From: JBLMZH01 sp050258715
GTDB lineage: Bacteria; Patescibacteriota; Doudnabacteria; UBA920; O2-02-FULL-48-8
Assembly (NCBI GenBank): GCA_050258715.1
Contig: JBLMZH010000016.1
Location: 1 to 52,504, forward strand
Direction of reading: 5' to 3'
DNA: 52,504 nt
Shown here: positions 16,076 through 23,685 of the stretch, piece by piece
Numbering within the stretch: position 1 is the first letter of the stretch
How the letters are laid out: every line of letters begins with the position of its first letter
Program-made: the position numbers and the translations under genes
The notes under the pieces: generated by a model
Told to the model about the DNA's origin: nothing
Seen by the model: only the letters and a program-made list of their open reading frames with translations
Databases searched by the model: none

Positions 16076-19000
16076 GTCCTGGTGATGGTTATCGAGATCG
16101 AAGAACCGTCAATTTGAACCGGTTCCGCCTCGGTTTTTTCCTTGCTGACCTTATGGACAAAGGTCTTTTCTTTGTCGAATAAAGCCATGGCCAGACTTAA
16201 GTTTTGGTCAGCTGTATCATATGACAAATTAACGGTTTCGCCAACCTTTAGCCCGGTTTTCTTGCGCAAATCCTGCACCAGTCGCTCGAGTTCGCGCGCC
16301 AATCCTTCGACTTTAAGTTCGTCGGTAATGGAAACGTCGAGGCTGACGGATTCAGCCCCGCCCTTGCCTGAGAATTCCAAAGTTTTGACATTGACCTCGT
16401 CGGAGACGACCGCTTCCAATTCTTGGGGCAAAGCGGATCCGGATAAAGTTTTGTACGACAGTTTGCTTAACGGCTGCCTGACCTTAATAGCCGCGGCCTT
16501 GCGCTGAGCGTGCGTTTGCTCCACGATCTTCTGGGCCAGTTCCATATCCGAAAGAAGTTTCAGCTCGTCCGAAGAAAGTTCCCTTGTCTTAGGCCACGAA
16601 CTTAAGTGCACCGATTCCTCATCGGTTTGCTTTCGAAGCTCTTGCCAGATCGTTTCCGACAGGAAGGGAAGGAAGGGCGCAATCAGCTGCGACAAAGTTT
16701 TCAGCACTTGATAGAGAGTCTGGTAAACGGCCGGGCCTTTGGTCGTCCTTGAACGCCTGACATACCACGTGGACAGCTCGAGAATAAACTGTTCGATCGC
16801 CCGGCTGGCCTTAAAGACGTCGAAGGAATCGAGGCTTTCCGTGACCAAATTCGTCAGCTGCTGAAGCCTCAAGAGAATCCATTCGTCCATGACCGACCCT
16901 TTTTCCTTTTTGGAGTCTTGGGTCCAGTTGTCGAAGTTGGCATAGGTCGCAAAGAAGCTTAAAACGTTCCAAAGGGTCAGGAAATATTTTCGGACGATCA
17001 AATCCAAATCCTTGATCGCAAAAAGTTTCGAGTCACCGGGCTGGTTCACCGAGTACATGTACCAGCGCAAAGCGTCTATCCCCTGCACGTTGATGACTTT
17101 CCAGGGATCAATGACGTTGCCTTTTGACTTGCTCATCTTCTGGCCTTTTTCGTCCTGAAGATGCCCGAGGTTGATGACGTTCAAATAAGCCGGTCCTTTA
17201 TCAAGAAGGGTCGAGATCGCGAGCAGAGTGTAGAACCAGCCGCGGGTCTGATCAATGGCCTCGGAAATGAAATCTGCCGGGAACTGCTGGTTGGGCCCGT
17301 TGATCTTGTCCTGGTTTTCGAACGGATAGTGCCATTGCGCAAACGGCATGGCTCCCGAATCGAACCAGACATCGAGCACGGCCGGCACGCGCGAGGATTC
17401 GCCGCCGCACTTTTCGCACTTCAATTTGACTTCATCAATGTAAGGCCGGTGAAGGTCAGGCAGGCTCAAATAAACCTCGAAAAAGTCGCCGAAATTCGGA
17501 TAATCCCTGCCCATCTCATAATACTGCTTCAAAAGCCAAATCAAGTCGCCGTGAGTGACCACCAATACCCGTTTGTTCTTCAGCTTGCCGTTTAAATCCT
17601 TTACGAAGCTCAACGCCCGCTGCTGCAGCTGTTCATAGGTCTCGCCGCCTTGAGGTGCTATAGTCCAGCGGTCCTTTTCGGGCGAGCCCGTCATCAGTTC
17701 ATCGACCGGCCGGCCGTTGTAGATCCCCATGTTGTATTCGCGCAGCCGTTCGTCGAACGCCACGGGAACGCCAAGGATTTTGCCCACGATCTCAGCCGTG
17801 TGTTTGGTGCGCAACAAATCCGAAGCGTAGATCATGTCGATTCCGCCGCGCTCCTTAAGCTTAAGCGCCAAACCTTCCGCTTCCTTCACGCCGCGTTCCG
17901 TGAGGTCCCTCTCGACCTTCTCGGGATAATTGCTGGCAATGTTCAGTTCATTGCTTGCCGCAAAACCGTGGCGCGCGAAATAGAACAGGTTGGAGTTGAG
18001 ATTCATTTCCGCAATGCTGCCCACGATCTGGTAATTGTGGCACGAATTGCATTCCCAGATCGGGAGCGGCGTGCCCCAGTAGCGTTCGCGCGAAATCGCC
18101 CAGTCTTTGATGTCCTTGAGCCATTCGCCGAACCGGCCGCGTTTGATGTAATCCGGCACCCAATTGACCTTCTCGTTGTTGGCCAGCAACTTTTCACTGA
18201 GCTTGCTCATTCTTATAAACCACGAGTTCCGGGCGTAGTACAAAAGCGGCGTGCCGCAGCGCCAGCAGAAAGGATAGTCGTGTTCGTAGGCTTCGGTCTT
18301 TAAAAGAATATTGTGTTCTTTAAGATAATCGATGATCTTGTGTTCGGTCTTTTCGTCCTTAACAAAATCCCCGGCCAGGTCCGCGGGCACAAAATCAAAG
18401 AACCGGCCCTGTTCATTGACCGTATGAACTTTAGGCAAGCCGATCTTTTCGCCGAGCTGATAGTCTTCTTCGCCGTACATGACCGCAGTATGCACGACCC
18501 CCGTGCCGTCGGTCGTGGTCACGAAATCCGCCGGATAAACTTTGTACGATTTTTCCGACTGCAGCGGTTTGATCTCGAACAGCGGCCGGTATTCAAGTCC
18601 GACCAAAGACGAGCCCTTGAATTCTTCCAGGACTTCAAATTGATATTCGGAGATCGCAGACAGACGATCCTTGGCCAAGATCCAAATTTCGTCGCCCGAT
18701 TTGACCTTAACGTAAGTGATGTCAGCGGAGACAGCCAAAGCGATGTTGCCGGGAAGCGTCCACGGCGTGGTCGTCCAGGAAAGGATATAAGTCTTGGGTT
18801 GGTCCTTTAGTTCGAACTTGATGTAGACCGAAGTTTCCTTGACCTTCTTGTAGCCTTGAGCCACTTCGTGGGTTGAAAGCGGGGTTTCGCAGCGCGGGCA
18901 ATAGTGTACGACCTTGTGTCCAAGATAGATCAAATCCTTGTCCCAAATTTGTTTCAACAAATACCACACGGTTTCAATATAGGAATTATGGTAAGTCACG

Positions 19001-19461
19001 TAAGGGTCGTCCATGTCCACCCAAAAGCCCATGCGGTGGGTCAGCTTTTCCCATTCTTCCTTGTATTGCCAAACCGATGATTTGCATAGCCGGTTGAACT
19101 CGATGATGCTTTCCTGGACGGTCGGCTTGATGGATTCGATCTGTTTTTTGCCGGAAATGCCAAGCTGCTTTTCAACCTGCAGTTCGACCGGAAGCCCGTG
19201 CGTGTCCCAGCCAGCCTTGCGCAACACGAACTTGCCGCGCATGGTTTGAAAACGCGGAATCAGGTCCTTGAAGGCGCGCGCCTCGATGTGGTGAATGCCC
19301 GGCTTGGCATTGGCCGTGGGCGGTCCTTCAAAGAACACAAATCTCGGCTTGTCTTTTGTCGCCTTGAGCGTCTGTTTGAAGATCTGATTGTCTTCCCAAA
19401 ATTTTAAAACTTCTTCTTCTAATTTTGGAAATTCTGGTTTTGGATCGAGCGGTTTGAACAT
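16072..19461 (-). CDS. ileS: Isoleucyl-tRNA synthetase with an inserted histidine-phosphatase domain
   Basis: 1129 residues. Class I motifs: GPPTANAKPGIHHIEAR (about 46-62; the HIGH-like site in the GIHH form of the archaeal/eukaryotic-like IleRS type) and KMSKSKGN (775-782). The CP1 editing region (WTTTPWTLPGN, TDGTGVVHTA) is present. The zinc site is split: CNSC (471-474) and CEKC (682-685). Between the two lies a full histidine-phosphatase (phosphoglycerate-mutase superfamily) domain, about residues 490-660: RHG at 497-499, ASDLLRTKHTAE (about 546-557), a Glu in ERLREYNMG (about 571-579) and the second catalytic His in VVTHGDL (H637). All catalytic residues of that family appear intact. 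The C-terminal anticodon-binding region is complete. The gene is preceded by a T-box-like leader and followed, with a 4-nt overlap, by recO. Confidence 0.95.
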   Translation of the reverse strand: MFKPLDPKPEFPKLEEEVLKFWEDNQIFKQTLKATKDKPRFVFFEGPPTANAKPGIHHIEARAFKDLIPRFQTMRGKFVLRKAGWDTHGLPVELQVEKQLGISGKKQIESIKPTVQESIIEFNRLCKSSVWQYKEEWEKLTHRMGFWVDMDDPYVTYHNSYIETVWYLLKQIWDKDLIYLGHKVVHYCPRCETPLSTHEVAQGYKKVKETSVYIKFELKDQPKTYILSWTTTPWTLPGNIALAVSADITYVKVKSGDEIWILAKDRLSAISEYQFEVLEEFKGSSLVGLEYRPLFEIKPLQSEKSYKVYPADFVTTTDGTGVVHTAVMYGEEDYQLGEKIGLPKVHTVNEQGRFFDFVPADLAGDFVKDEKTEHKIIDYLKEHNILLKTEAYEHDYPFCWRCGTPLLYYARNSWFIRMSKLSEKLLANNEKVNWVPDYIKRGRFGEWLKDIKDWAISRERYWGTPLPIWECNSCHNYQIVGSIAEMNLNSNLFYFARHGFAASNELNIASNYPEKVERDLTERGVKEAEGLALKLKERGGIDMIYASDLLRTKHTAEIVGKILGVPVAFDERLREYNMGIYNGRPVDELMTGSPEKDRWTIAPQGGETYEQLQQRALSFVKDLNGKLKNKRVLVVTHGDLIWLLKQYYEMGRDYPNFGDFFEVYLSLPDLHRPYIDEVKLKCEKCGGESSRVPAVLDVWFDSGAMPFAQWHYPFENQDKINGPNQQFPADFISEAIDQTRGWFYTLLAISTLLDKGPAYLNVINLGHLQDEKGQKMSKSKGNVIDPWKVINVQGIDALRWYMYSVNQPGDSKLFAIKDLDLIVRKYFLTLWNVLSFFATYANFDNWTQDSKKEKGSVMDEWILLRLQQLTNLVTESLDSFDVFKASRAIEQFILELSTWYVRRSRTTKGPAVYQTLYQVLKTLSQLIAPFLPFLSETIWQELRKQTDEESVHLSSWPKTRELSSDELKLLSDMELAQKIVEQTHAQRKAAAIKVRQPLSKLSYKTLSGSALPQELEAVVSDEVNVKTLEFSGKGGAESVSLDVSITDELKVEGLARELERLVQDLRKKTGLKVGETVNLSYDTADQNLSLAMALFDKEKTFVHKVSKEKTEAEPVQIDGSSISITITRT
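17482..17994 (-). other. Histidine-phosphatase domain insertion inside ileS
   Basis: This part of ileS encodes residues of about 490-660, a phosphoglycerate-mutase-like domain in frame inside the synthetase and between its two zinc half-sites. Base composition and codon style match the surrounding synthetase, and there is no frameshift or repeat at the borders, so it is an established fusion and not a recent insertion. Confidence 0.85.
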
Positions 19462-19494
19462 TTTTACTATGACTTAATTTAATTATTTCTTCCA

Positions 19495-19690
19495 AACAAA
19501 AAAGAACCTGATCATTCGCGATCCCGCACAAGGCGGGAGGTACCATCGCGATTCCAATTGGCTCTTGATTTCCTTGTTTACGCCAAGTTACGGGCAGTTC
19601 TATCCAAGAAAGGTTCTTCTGCCAGCTGCCCCGCATTCGAAACAACAGTCAGTGGTGGGGTTCCCGGGTGATGGCCGGTCAACAGCTTTA
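19495..19690 (-). promoter_or_regulatory. T-box-type leader RNA of ileS
   Basis: The 3' part (19516-19551) reads, 5' to 3' on the minus strand: TCGCGA, then TGGTACC, then TCCCGC, loop CTTGT, GCGGGA, TCGCGA. This is the T-box antiterminator/antisequestrator fold: two perfect 6-bp stems separated by a 7-nt bulge UGGUACC matching the UGGNACC consensus, whose UGGN pairs with the tRNA NCCA end. UGGU fits a tRNA with A73, as tRNA-Ile has. Upstream, a short hairpin CCGG/CCGG (about 19640-19660) has a 7-nt loop CCATCAC that holds ATC, an Ile codon, as in ultrashort stem I types. A T-run (19495-19502) follows the element, with GGTTCTT able to pair with AAGAACC about 100 nt upstream. Whether control is transcriptional or translational is unclear. 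Confidence 0.75.
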
Positions 19691-19697
19691 GGGCCTA

Positions 19698-19726
19698 ATT
19701 ATACCACATTTCTACATCTCTTCCAA
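19698..19726 (-). promoter_or_regulatory. Sigma70-like promoter of the ileS leader
   Basis: TTGGAA (19726-19721) and perfect TATAAT (19703-19698) with a 17-nt spacer and a TGG just before the -10. It overlaps the last codons of argS, so ileS has its own start despite lying downstream of argS. Confidence 0.75.
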
Positions 19727-21397
19727 AGGAACGATGCCAAGCAATTTCAAACCGTTGCCCAAAGTTTCCTTAACGGCTTTGGTCAAAAACAATCTCATCA
19801 ATTTCTTGTCTTGATCGGTTTCGTTCAAGACCCGGCTTTCATGATAAAATTTGTTGGCCAAAGTTGCTAGATCGTAAAGATAATTGGCCAAAATGTTCGG
19901 GAAATATTCACGCACGCTCTCTTCGACCGATTCCCTAAGAGCAGCCGCCATCAAAGCTAGTTGCCGTTCGGTCTCAGTCATCTCAACTTTATCCGAAATT
20001 TTCCCGGAAGGCTGTTCCTTCCTGAGAATGCTGCTCAGCCTCGCGTGCGCATACTGCAAGTATGGGCCGGAATTCCCTTCAAAGTCCAAAACTTCTTTCC
20101 AATCAAATTCAATGTCGCTTTGCCGATTATGCGAAAGGTCAAAATATTTCAAGGCAGCAAGGGCCACGGCTTTGACAGCTTCTTTCTTGCCCTTGAGTTC
20201 CGGATTTTTCTTTTCGATTATTTCCGCCACTTTTTCCTTGGTTTGGGCAACCAAATCTTCAGCCAAAACAATATTGCCTTTTCTGGTACTGAATGCTGAA
20301 CCCTTGAAGCTCATGAATCCAAAAGTGACGTGATAAGCTTCATCCGGTTTCATCTCGCCCAGCATTTCAAGGATTGCAAACAATTGGTCAAATGCGTGGC
20401 TTTGCCGGGTATCAACGACGTAAATCTGTTTTCCAAATCCTTCCTTTTTTCTGAAAATGAAAGTTGCCAAATCGCGCAGCAAATAAGTGGTCCCGCCATC
20501 GGATTTGATGATTATGGCGATACCCAAACCTTGTTTTTCTAAATTAACGATTTGCGCACCTTGAGATTCCTGGAGCAATCCTTTCTTCTTAAGCGTCTCG
20601 ACAATAATTTTCATTTTGTCTTCATAAAAACTTTCCGGCCAGTAGTGCTCGAAGGGCAATAAATCTAACAAATCGTTTATCTTGGAAAACTTTTCCAGGC
20701 TCCAATCAACGAATTGTTTCCAAATCTTTCGGTTCTCCTTATCGCCTTCCTCAAGTTTTACGAATTCTTTTTTGGCAGCATCCCGCAATGAGGGATCCTT
20801 TTCGATCTCATCATTGGCTTTTATGTAATACTTGTTCAAAGTAGTGATCGGATTTTTTTCGATCTCCTTGTCGTTCCCCCATTTTTTGTACGCCCAAATT
20901 AAAATTCCGAACTGCGTGCCCCAGTCCCCCATGTGCGTATCCGATTCGACTTCATGTCCCAAATACTCAAGGCTCCGCCTGATGGCATCGCCGATGATCG
21001 CGGTCCTTAGATGGCCAACATGCAAAGGTTTGGCAATGTTCGGCTGGAAATATTCGACCAAAATTTTGCCTGGCAGCTTCTTAGACTTTGGCTCTCTTTC
21101 AGTCAGGCTTTCGATAATTGCCTCGTCCTTAACCTTGAAATTAATAAAGCCCGGGCCTTCAATGGTCACTTGTTTGAACAGCTTCTTATCAATTTCCCTG
21201 ACGATCTTTTCCGCCAAGGCCCGCGGATTTGTTTTTTGGCCCTTGGCCAGGATCATGGCCGCGTTGCTGGAAAAATCCCCGAACTTCGGATCAGGCCTAT
21301 CAACCACGATTTTTTGAGCCGACGCTTCGTCAATGGAAATGCCCAATTTTTGCAGGGCCTCGGCAATTGCCCCTGATATTGTTTGCTTGGTTAACAT
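19712..21397 (-). CDS. argS: Arginyl-tRNA synthetase
   Basis: 561 residues from ATG 21397 (MLTKQTISGAIAEALQKLG). A longer frame to 21448 is open but would place the start inside the upstream terminator-like hairpin. Motifs: additional N-terminal domain, HIGH-type signature NIAKPLHVGHLRTAIIGD (HVGH), STRKGN replacing KMSKS (in SAFSTRKGNIVLAED), and the C-terminal DALR anticodon-binding domain with YLQYAHARLSSILR. Length and motif order are normal. It charges tRNA-Arg with Arg using ATP. Its message begins with an unusual structured leader. It ends 10 nt before the ileS leader's transcript start, so read-through into ileS is possible. Confidence 0.95.
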   Translation of the reverse strand: MLTKQTISGAIAEALQKLGISIDEASAQKIVVDRPDPKFGDFSSNAAMILAKGQKTNPRALAEKIVREIDKKLFKQVTIEGPGFINFKVKDEAIIESLTEREPKSKKLPGKILVEYFQPNIAKPLHVGHLRTAIIGDAIRRSLEYLGHEVESDTHMGDWGTQFGILIWAYKKWGNDKEIEKNPITTLNKYYIKANDEIEKDPSLRDAAKKEFVKLEEGDKENRKIWKQFVDWSLEKFSKINDLLDLLPFEHYWPESFYEDKMKIIVETLKKKGLLQESQGAQIVNLEKQGLGIAIIIKSDGGTTYLLRDLATFIFRKKEGFGKQIYVVDTRQSHAFDQLFAILEMLGEMKPDEAYHVTFGFMSFKGSAFSTRKGNIVLAEDLVAQTKEKVAEIIEKKNPELKGKKEAVKAVALAALKYFDLSHNRQSDIEFDWKEVLDFEGNSGPYLQYAHARLSSILRKEQPSGKISDKVEMTETERQLALMAAALRESVEESVREYFPNILANYLYDLATLANKFYHESRVLNETDQDKKLMRLFLTKAVKETLGNGLKLLGIVPLEEM

Positions 21398-21433
21398 AAA
21401 CCAATTATATCTGATAAAATAAGCATTAGGCAA

Positions 21434-21670
21434 AGAAAAAGGGTCCAAACGAAGCGTTTAGACCCGACCACCTTCAAATCCTCCTGATGGAGGCAATGGA
21501 GTAACCCAAGGTGGAAGCTGTTTTTCACGTCGACAACGTGAGGCGGTATTGGGCGGCCGAAAGCAAGGACGGGCTCTTCGGACACACCTTTTTATTCGGA
21601 TAGCCTACAGACGACAAGCCTTAGGTTCCAACCCCCGCACCACGCTCTGGATTGAACTCCATTGTCTAAC
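21434..21670 (-). promoter_or_regulatory. Structured attenuator-type leader upstream of argS (T-box-like)
   Basis: About 230 nt of GC-rich RNA with several hairpins, ending in a strong terminator stem (GGGTCTAAACG 21465-21455 with CGTTTGGACCC 21451-21441, then TTTTT) only 37 nt before the argS ATG. Immediately before the stem is GAAGG-TGGTCGG. An alternative fold pairs GAAGG (21475-21471) with CCTTT (21442-21438), leaving the 7-nt bulge UGGUCGG over a 9-bp stem: the geometry of a T-box acceptor-binding element, although the ACC part of UGGNACC is not conserved. UGGU would fit the ACCA end of tRNA-Arg. The two folds exclude each other through the same CC. A weak TTGACT/TAACAA promoter lies at 21702-21674. 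6S RNA or a riboswitch of another class cannot be ruled out. Confidence 0.5.
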
Positions 21671-21702
21671 CAATTGTTATTAAAAATAATCAGGAAAGTC
21701 AA

Positions 21703-22155
21703 ATGCCGACATACGCCAGCAACAAAAAGGCCTTTCATGACTACTCGATCGAAGAAAGCTTCGAGGCTGGGTTAGCTTTGGCCGGGCACGAAGTCAAAAG
21801 CATCAGGGCGGGCAACGTCAGCTTAAACGGGGCTTTCGTGACTATTCGAAACGGCCAGGCTTATCTTCGGAACGGTTACATTGGCAAATACAAGCAGGCT
21901 TCAAACCTCGAAGGCTATGACGAGGCCAGGGAGCGCAAACTTCTGATTAAAAAATCGGAGCTGGAAAGACTGGCGGGCAAAACCAAAGAAAAAGGCCTGA
22001 CCTTAATCCCGCTTGAGATCTATACCAAAAGAAGCTGGATCAAGCTTAAGGTCGGCTTGGGCCGCGGCAAAAAACAATACGACAAACGCGACTCGATCAG
22101 GAAAAAGGAAGACAAACGAAAGATTGATCGGATGATCAGAACTAGAACAAAATAA
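21703..22155 (+). CDS. smpB: SsrA-binding protein SmpB
   Basis: 150 residues, normal length. SmpB binds the tRNA-like domain of tmRNA and carries it into stalled ribosomes. Family features: NKKAFHDYSIEESFEAGLALAGHEVKSIR (about 7-35), GNVSLNGAFVTIRNGQAYLRNGYI (about 36-60), ERKLLIKKSELERLAGK, and the basic C-terminal tail KKQYDKRDSIRKKEDKRKIDR, which forms the helix in the mRNA channel. A modest AGGAAAG SD precedes the ATG. It is transcribed towards the tmRNA gene encoded 400 nt downstream on the opposite strand, and diverges from the argS leader. Confidence 0.96.
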   Translation: MPTYASNKKAFHDYSIEESFEAGLALAGHEVKSIRAGNVSLNGAFVTIRNGQAYLRNGYIGKYKQASNLEGYDEARERKLLIKKSELERLAGKTKEKGLTLIPLEIYTKRSWIKLKVGLGRGKKQYDKRDSIRKKEDKRKIDRMIRTRTK

Positions 22156-22184
22156 AAACGGCCATTCGTGGCCGTTTTTTATAT
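22154..22184. terminator. Bidirectional terminator after smpB
   Basis: 11-bp stem AAAAACGGCCA with TGGCCGTTTTT around the tetraloop TTCG, T-rich on both strands. Confidence 0.85.
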
Positions 22185-22239
22185 TAAGCAATGGCTTTGG
22201 CTAGTCAAATTTACGAAACCTTGGTCAATTCTAGTAATT

Positions 22240-22542
22240 TCACGGCTTTAAGTCCAACCTAACAATCTTCTTTGTAACCGCTCCTACGAATAATCTATAA
22301 GCAGGTCTTTTCTCTTTTTCGTAGATATATTTAATACCCAATAATCTATTACATTTAGAACATACTAAATTTTTGCTGCTAAACTTACCTTGATGAATTC
22401 TATCAAGATACAAACGCTTTAAGATCCCGGGACCATCTTTTTGATAATAAACGATGTGACTACCGCATTTTTCACAAAAAATATCAAGCAGTCGCGAATG
22501 GCCACCCCTTGCTTTCTTGAATTTATCAGATTTAAACCGTAT
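22240..22542 (-). CDS. Small zinc-ribbon protein, apparent ATA start
   Basis: About 100 residues with two Cys pairs: CEKC near residue 23 and CSKC near residue 61, a classic zinc-ribbon arrangement. Conserved-looking segments are FKKARGGHSRLLDIF and YYQKDGPGILKRLYLDRI, typical of small zinc-ribbon proteins found near informational genes in these bacteria (this recollection is not verified). No ATG, GTG or TTG exists in the upstream part of the frame; the frame continues into the tmRNA 3' end. The best-placed start is ATA (22542-22540) 14 nt after the tmRNA CCA. It could be a nucleic-acid-binding accessory factor or a sequence variant of a lost ATG. The gene overlaps nothing and ends before the smpB terminator. 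Confidence 0.6.
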   Translation of the reverse strand: MRFKSDKFKKARGGHSRLLDIFCEKCGSHIVYYQKDGPGILKRLYLDRIHQGKFSSKNLVCSKCNRLLGIKYIYEKEKRPAYRLFVGAVTKKIVRLDLKP

Positions 22543-22555
22543 TAAATTATTCTTA

Positions 22556-22942
22556 TGGTGGAGCTGGGGAGAATTGCACTCCCGTCCAGAAGGCGAAGAA
22601 AAACATCACTACAAGTTTAGTCCGCTTGAATTTTTAGTCTGAGGCAATAAAAACGGACGAAAACGGCCTCAGCTTAAGCTCTTAGTTTCCGGTCAAATTC
22701 GAGCGAAAGTGACCGTAAGCCCGAAGATGACGTTTCATTCCGCGTACGGGCGTAAGCGGATGAAACGGGTAGTTACCTAAATTAGGCGACTGCCATTACA
22801 GGGGCGAACGTAAAAGCGTTCGTAATCCTGCTTACCAAAGATTTGGCATTTGTGATTTGCCTGAGCCCTTTTAGCCGGATGATCAGGCGTTGCCGGACTT
22901 GCGATATTTTCCAAAGAACTCCTGTCGAAGCTTGTCAGCCCC
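22556..22942 (-). ncRNA. ssrA: tmRNA (ssrA)
   Basis: 387 nt. The tRNA-like ends pair as GGGGCTG (22942-22936) with CAGCTCC, including the G3-U70 wobble needed for alanylation. T arm GGACGGGAGTGCAATTCTCC and CCA (22558-22556) are encoded. The 5' side continues as ACAAGCTTCGACAGG, typical of tmRNA. Best tag frame: resume codon GCC at 22847-22845, 21 codons, ending ...AFTFAPVMAVA with stop TAA at 22784-22782. The stop sits in a CCTAA/TTAGG hairpin, as expected for helix 5. The tag is inferred. Pseudoknot-like GC stems follow. It lies opposite and downstream of smpB and directly upstream of the zinc-ribbon ORF. Confidence 0.93.
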
Positions 22943-23006
22943 ACGAGTAAAGCGGGTTATATTATACCTCCATAAAAGTTCTTTGAAAAGAGTAGATCCA
23001 CGCGGC

Positions 23007-23035
23007 TTGACCAGGCCCTGAAATTTCCTTATAAT
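23007..23035 (+). promoter_or_regulatory. Strong sigma70 promoter of infC-rpmI-rplT
   Basis: TTGACC (23007-23012) and TATAAT (23030-23035), 17-nt spacer. Expected +1 near 23042, which places the first possible start codons at or within 16 nt of the 5' end. Confidence 0.85.
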
Positions 23036-23054
23036 TCTATTGATTTTTGGCAAT

Positions 23055-23621
23055 ATCATTAACCAAAAACCCATAAAAACTAGGATAAACCAATTCATCA
23101 AAGCCCCGCAGGTCAGACTAATTGACCAGGACGGGAAGATGATTGGGGTAATGTCGACTTCCGAAGCTTTGCGTCTGGCAGAAGAGCAACAGATCGATCT
23201 TGTCGAAATCTCGCCCAATGCCAATCCCCCGGTCGTTAAACTTCTTGATTACGACAAATTCAGGTACCAGCAGGAAAAGCAGGCCCAGCAATCGAAGAAA
23301 AAGATCAAACGGATTGCGGTTAAGGGCATCAGATTGTCGGTCAGGATCGGGGTCCACGACTTGGAATTCAAAGCCAAAAAAGCCAACGAATTTTTGGCCG
23401 AAGGACACAAGATCAAACTGGACGTGGTCATGCGCGGACGCGAACAAGCTCACCCGCAGCTCGCCTACGGCCTGGTCGACAAATTTCTGGCCTTGCTGAC
23501 GTCACCCCATATAAAGGAATCAGGGCCGAACCGGATGGGAAACATGGTCACGGTCATAATCGGAGCGGTTGCCGCCAACAAACCGGAACAAAAACCGCAG
23601 AAGCCGAGTCAGCCAGCTTAA
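23055..23621 (+). CDS. infC: Translation initiation factor IF-3
   Basis: About 188 residues. IF-3 binds the 30S subunit and checks start-codon choice. Core motifs: RINQFIKAPQVRLIDQDG (near the N-terminus), EISPNANPPVVKLLDYDKFRYQQEKQ, and the C-terminal domain RIGVHDLEFKAKKANEFLAEGHKIKLDVVMRGRE. There is no ATG in the proper place. In-frame candidates are ATT 23043, ATC 23055 and ATT 23058 (TTG 23040 lies before the predicted +1). Use of AUU/AUC as infC start is known in enterics and other bacteria and allows self-regulation, because IF-3 rejects such codons. 23055 is chosen because it gives the N-terminus IINQ..., comparable in length to other IF-3s. First gene of the infC-rpmI-rplT operon. 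Confidence 0.93.
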   Translation: MINQKPIKTRINQFIKAPQVRLIDQDGKMIGVMSTSEALRLAEEQQIDLVEISPNANPPVVKLLDYDKFRYQQEKQAQQSKKKIKRIAVKGIRLSVRIGVHDLEFKAKKANEFLAEGHKIKLDVVMRGREQAHPQLAYGLVDKFLALLTSPHIKESGPNRMGNMVTVIIGAVAANKPEQKPQKPSQPA

Positions 23622-23685
23622 ACTAATCATTTAATCGGATATTAAGAACAGGATTTAACGAGCCTGTTGGAACAGGTCATTTTTT

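Noticed and set aside
17161..18303. Long open frames on the plus strand opposite ileS (144 and 217 codons)
   Set aside because: Antisense shadows of a clearly conserved synthetase; Arg/His-rich composition, no start signals or known motifs.
21398..21448. Longer N-terminus of argS
   Set aside because: The extra codons lie in the leader terminator region; ATG 21397 begins the typical ArgRS N-terminal domain.
21434..21670. RNase P RNA or signal-recognition-particle RNA in the argS leader
   Set aside because: Neither the GAGGAAAGTCC core of RNase P nor the SRP GGAA-type apical motif is present.
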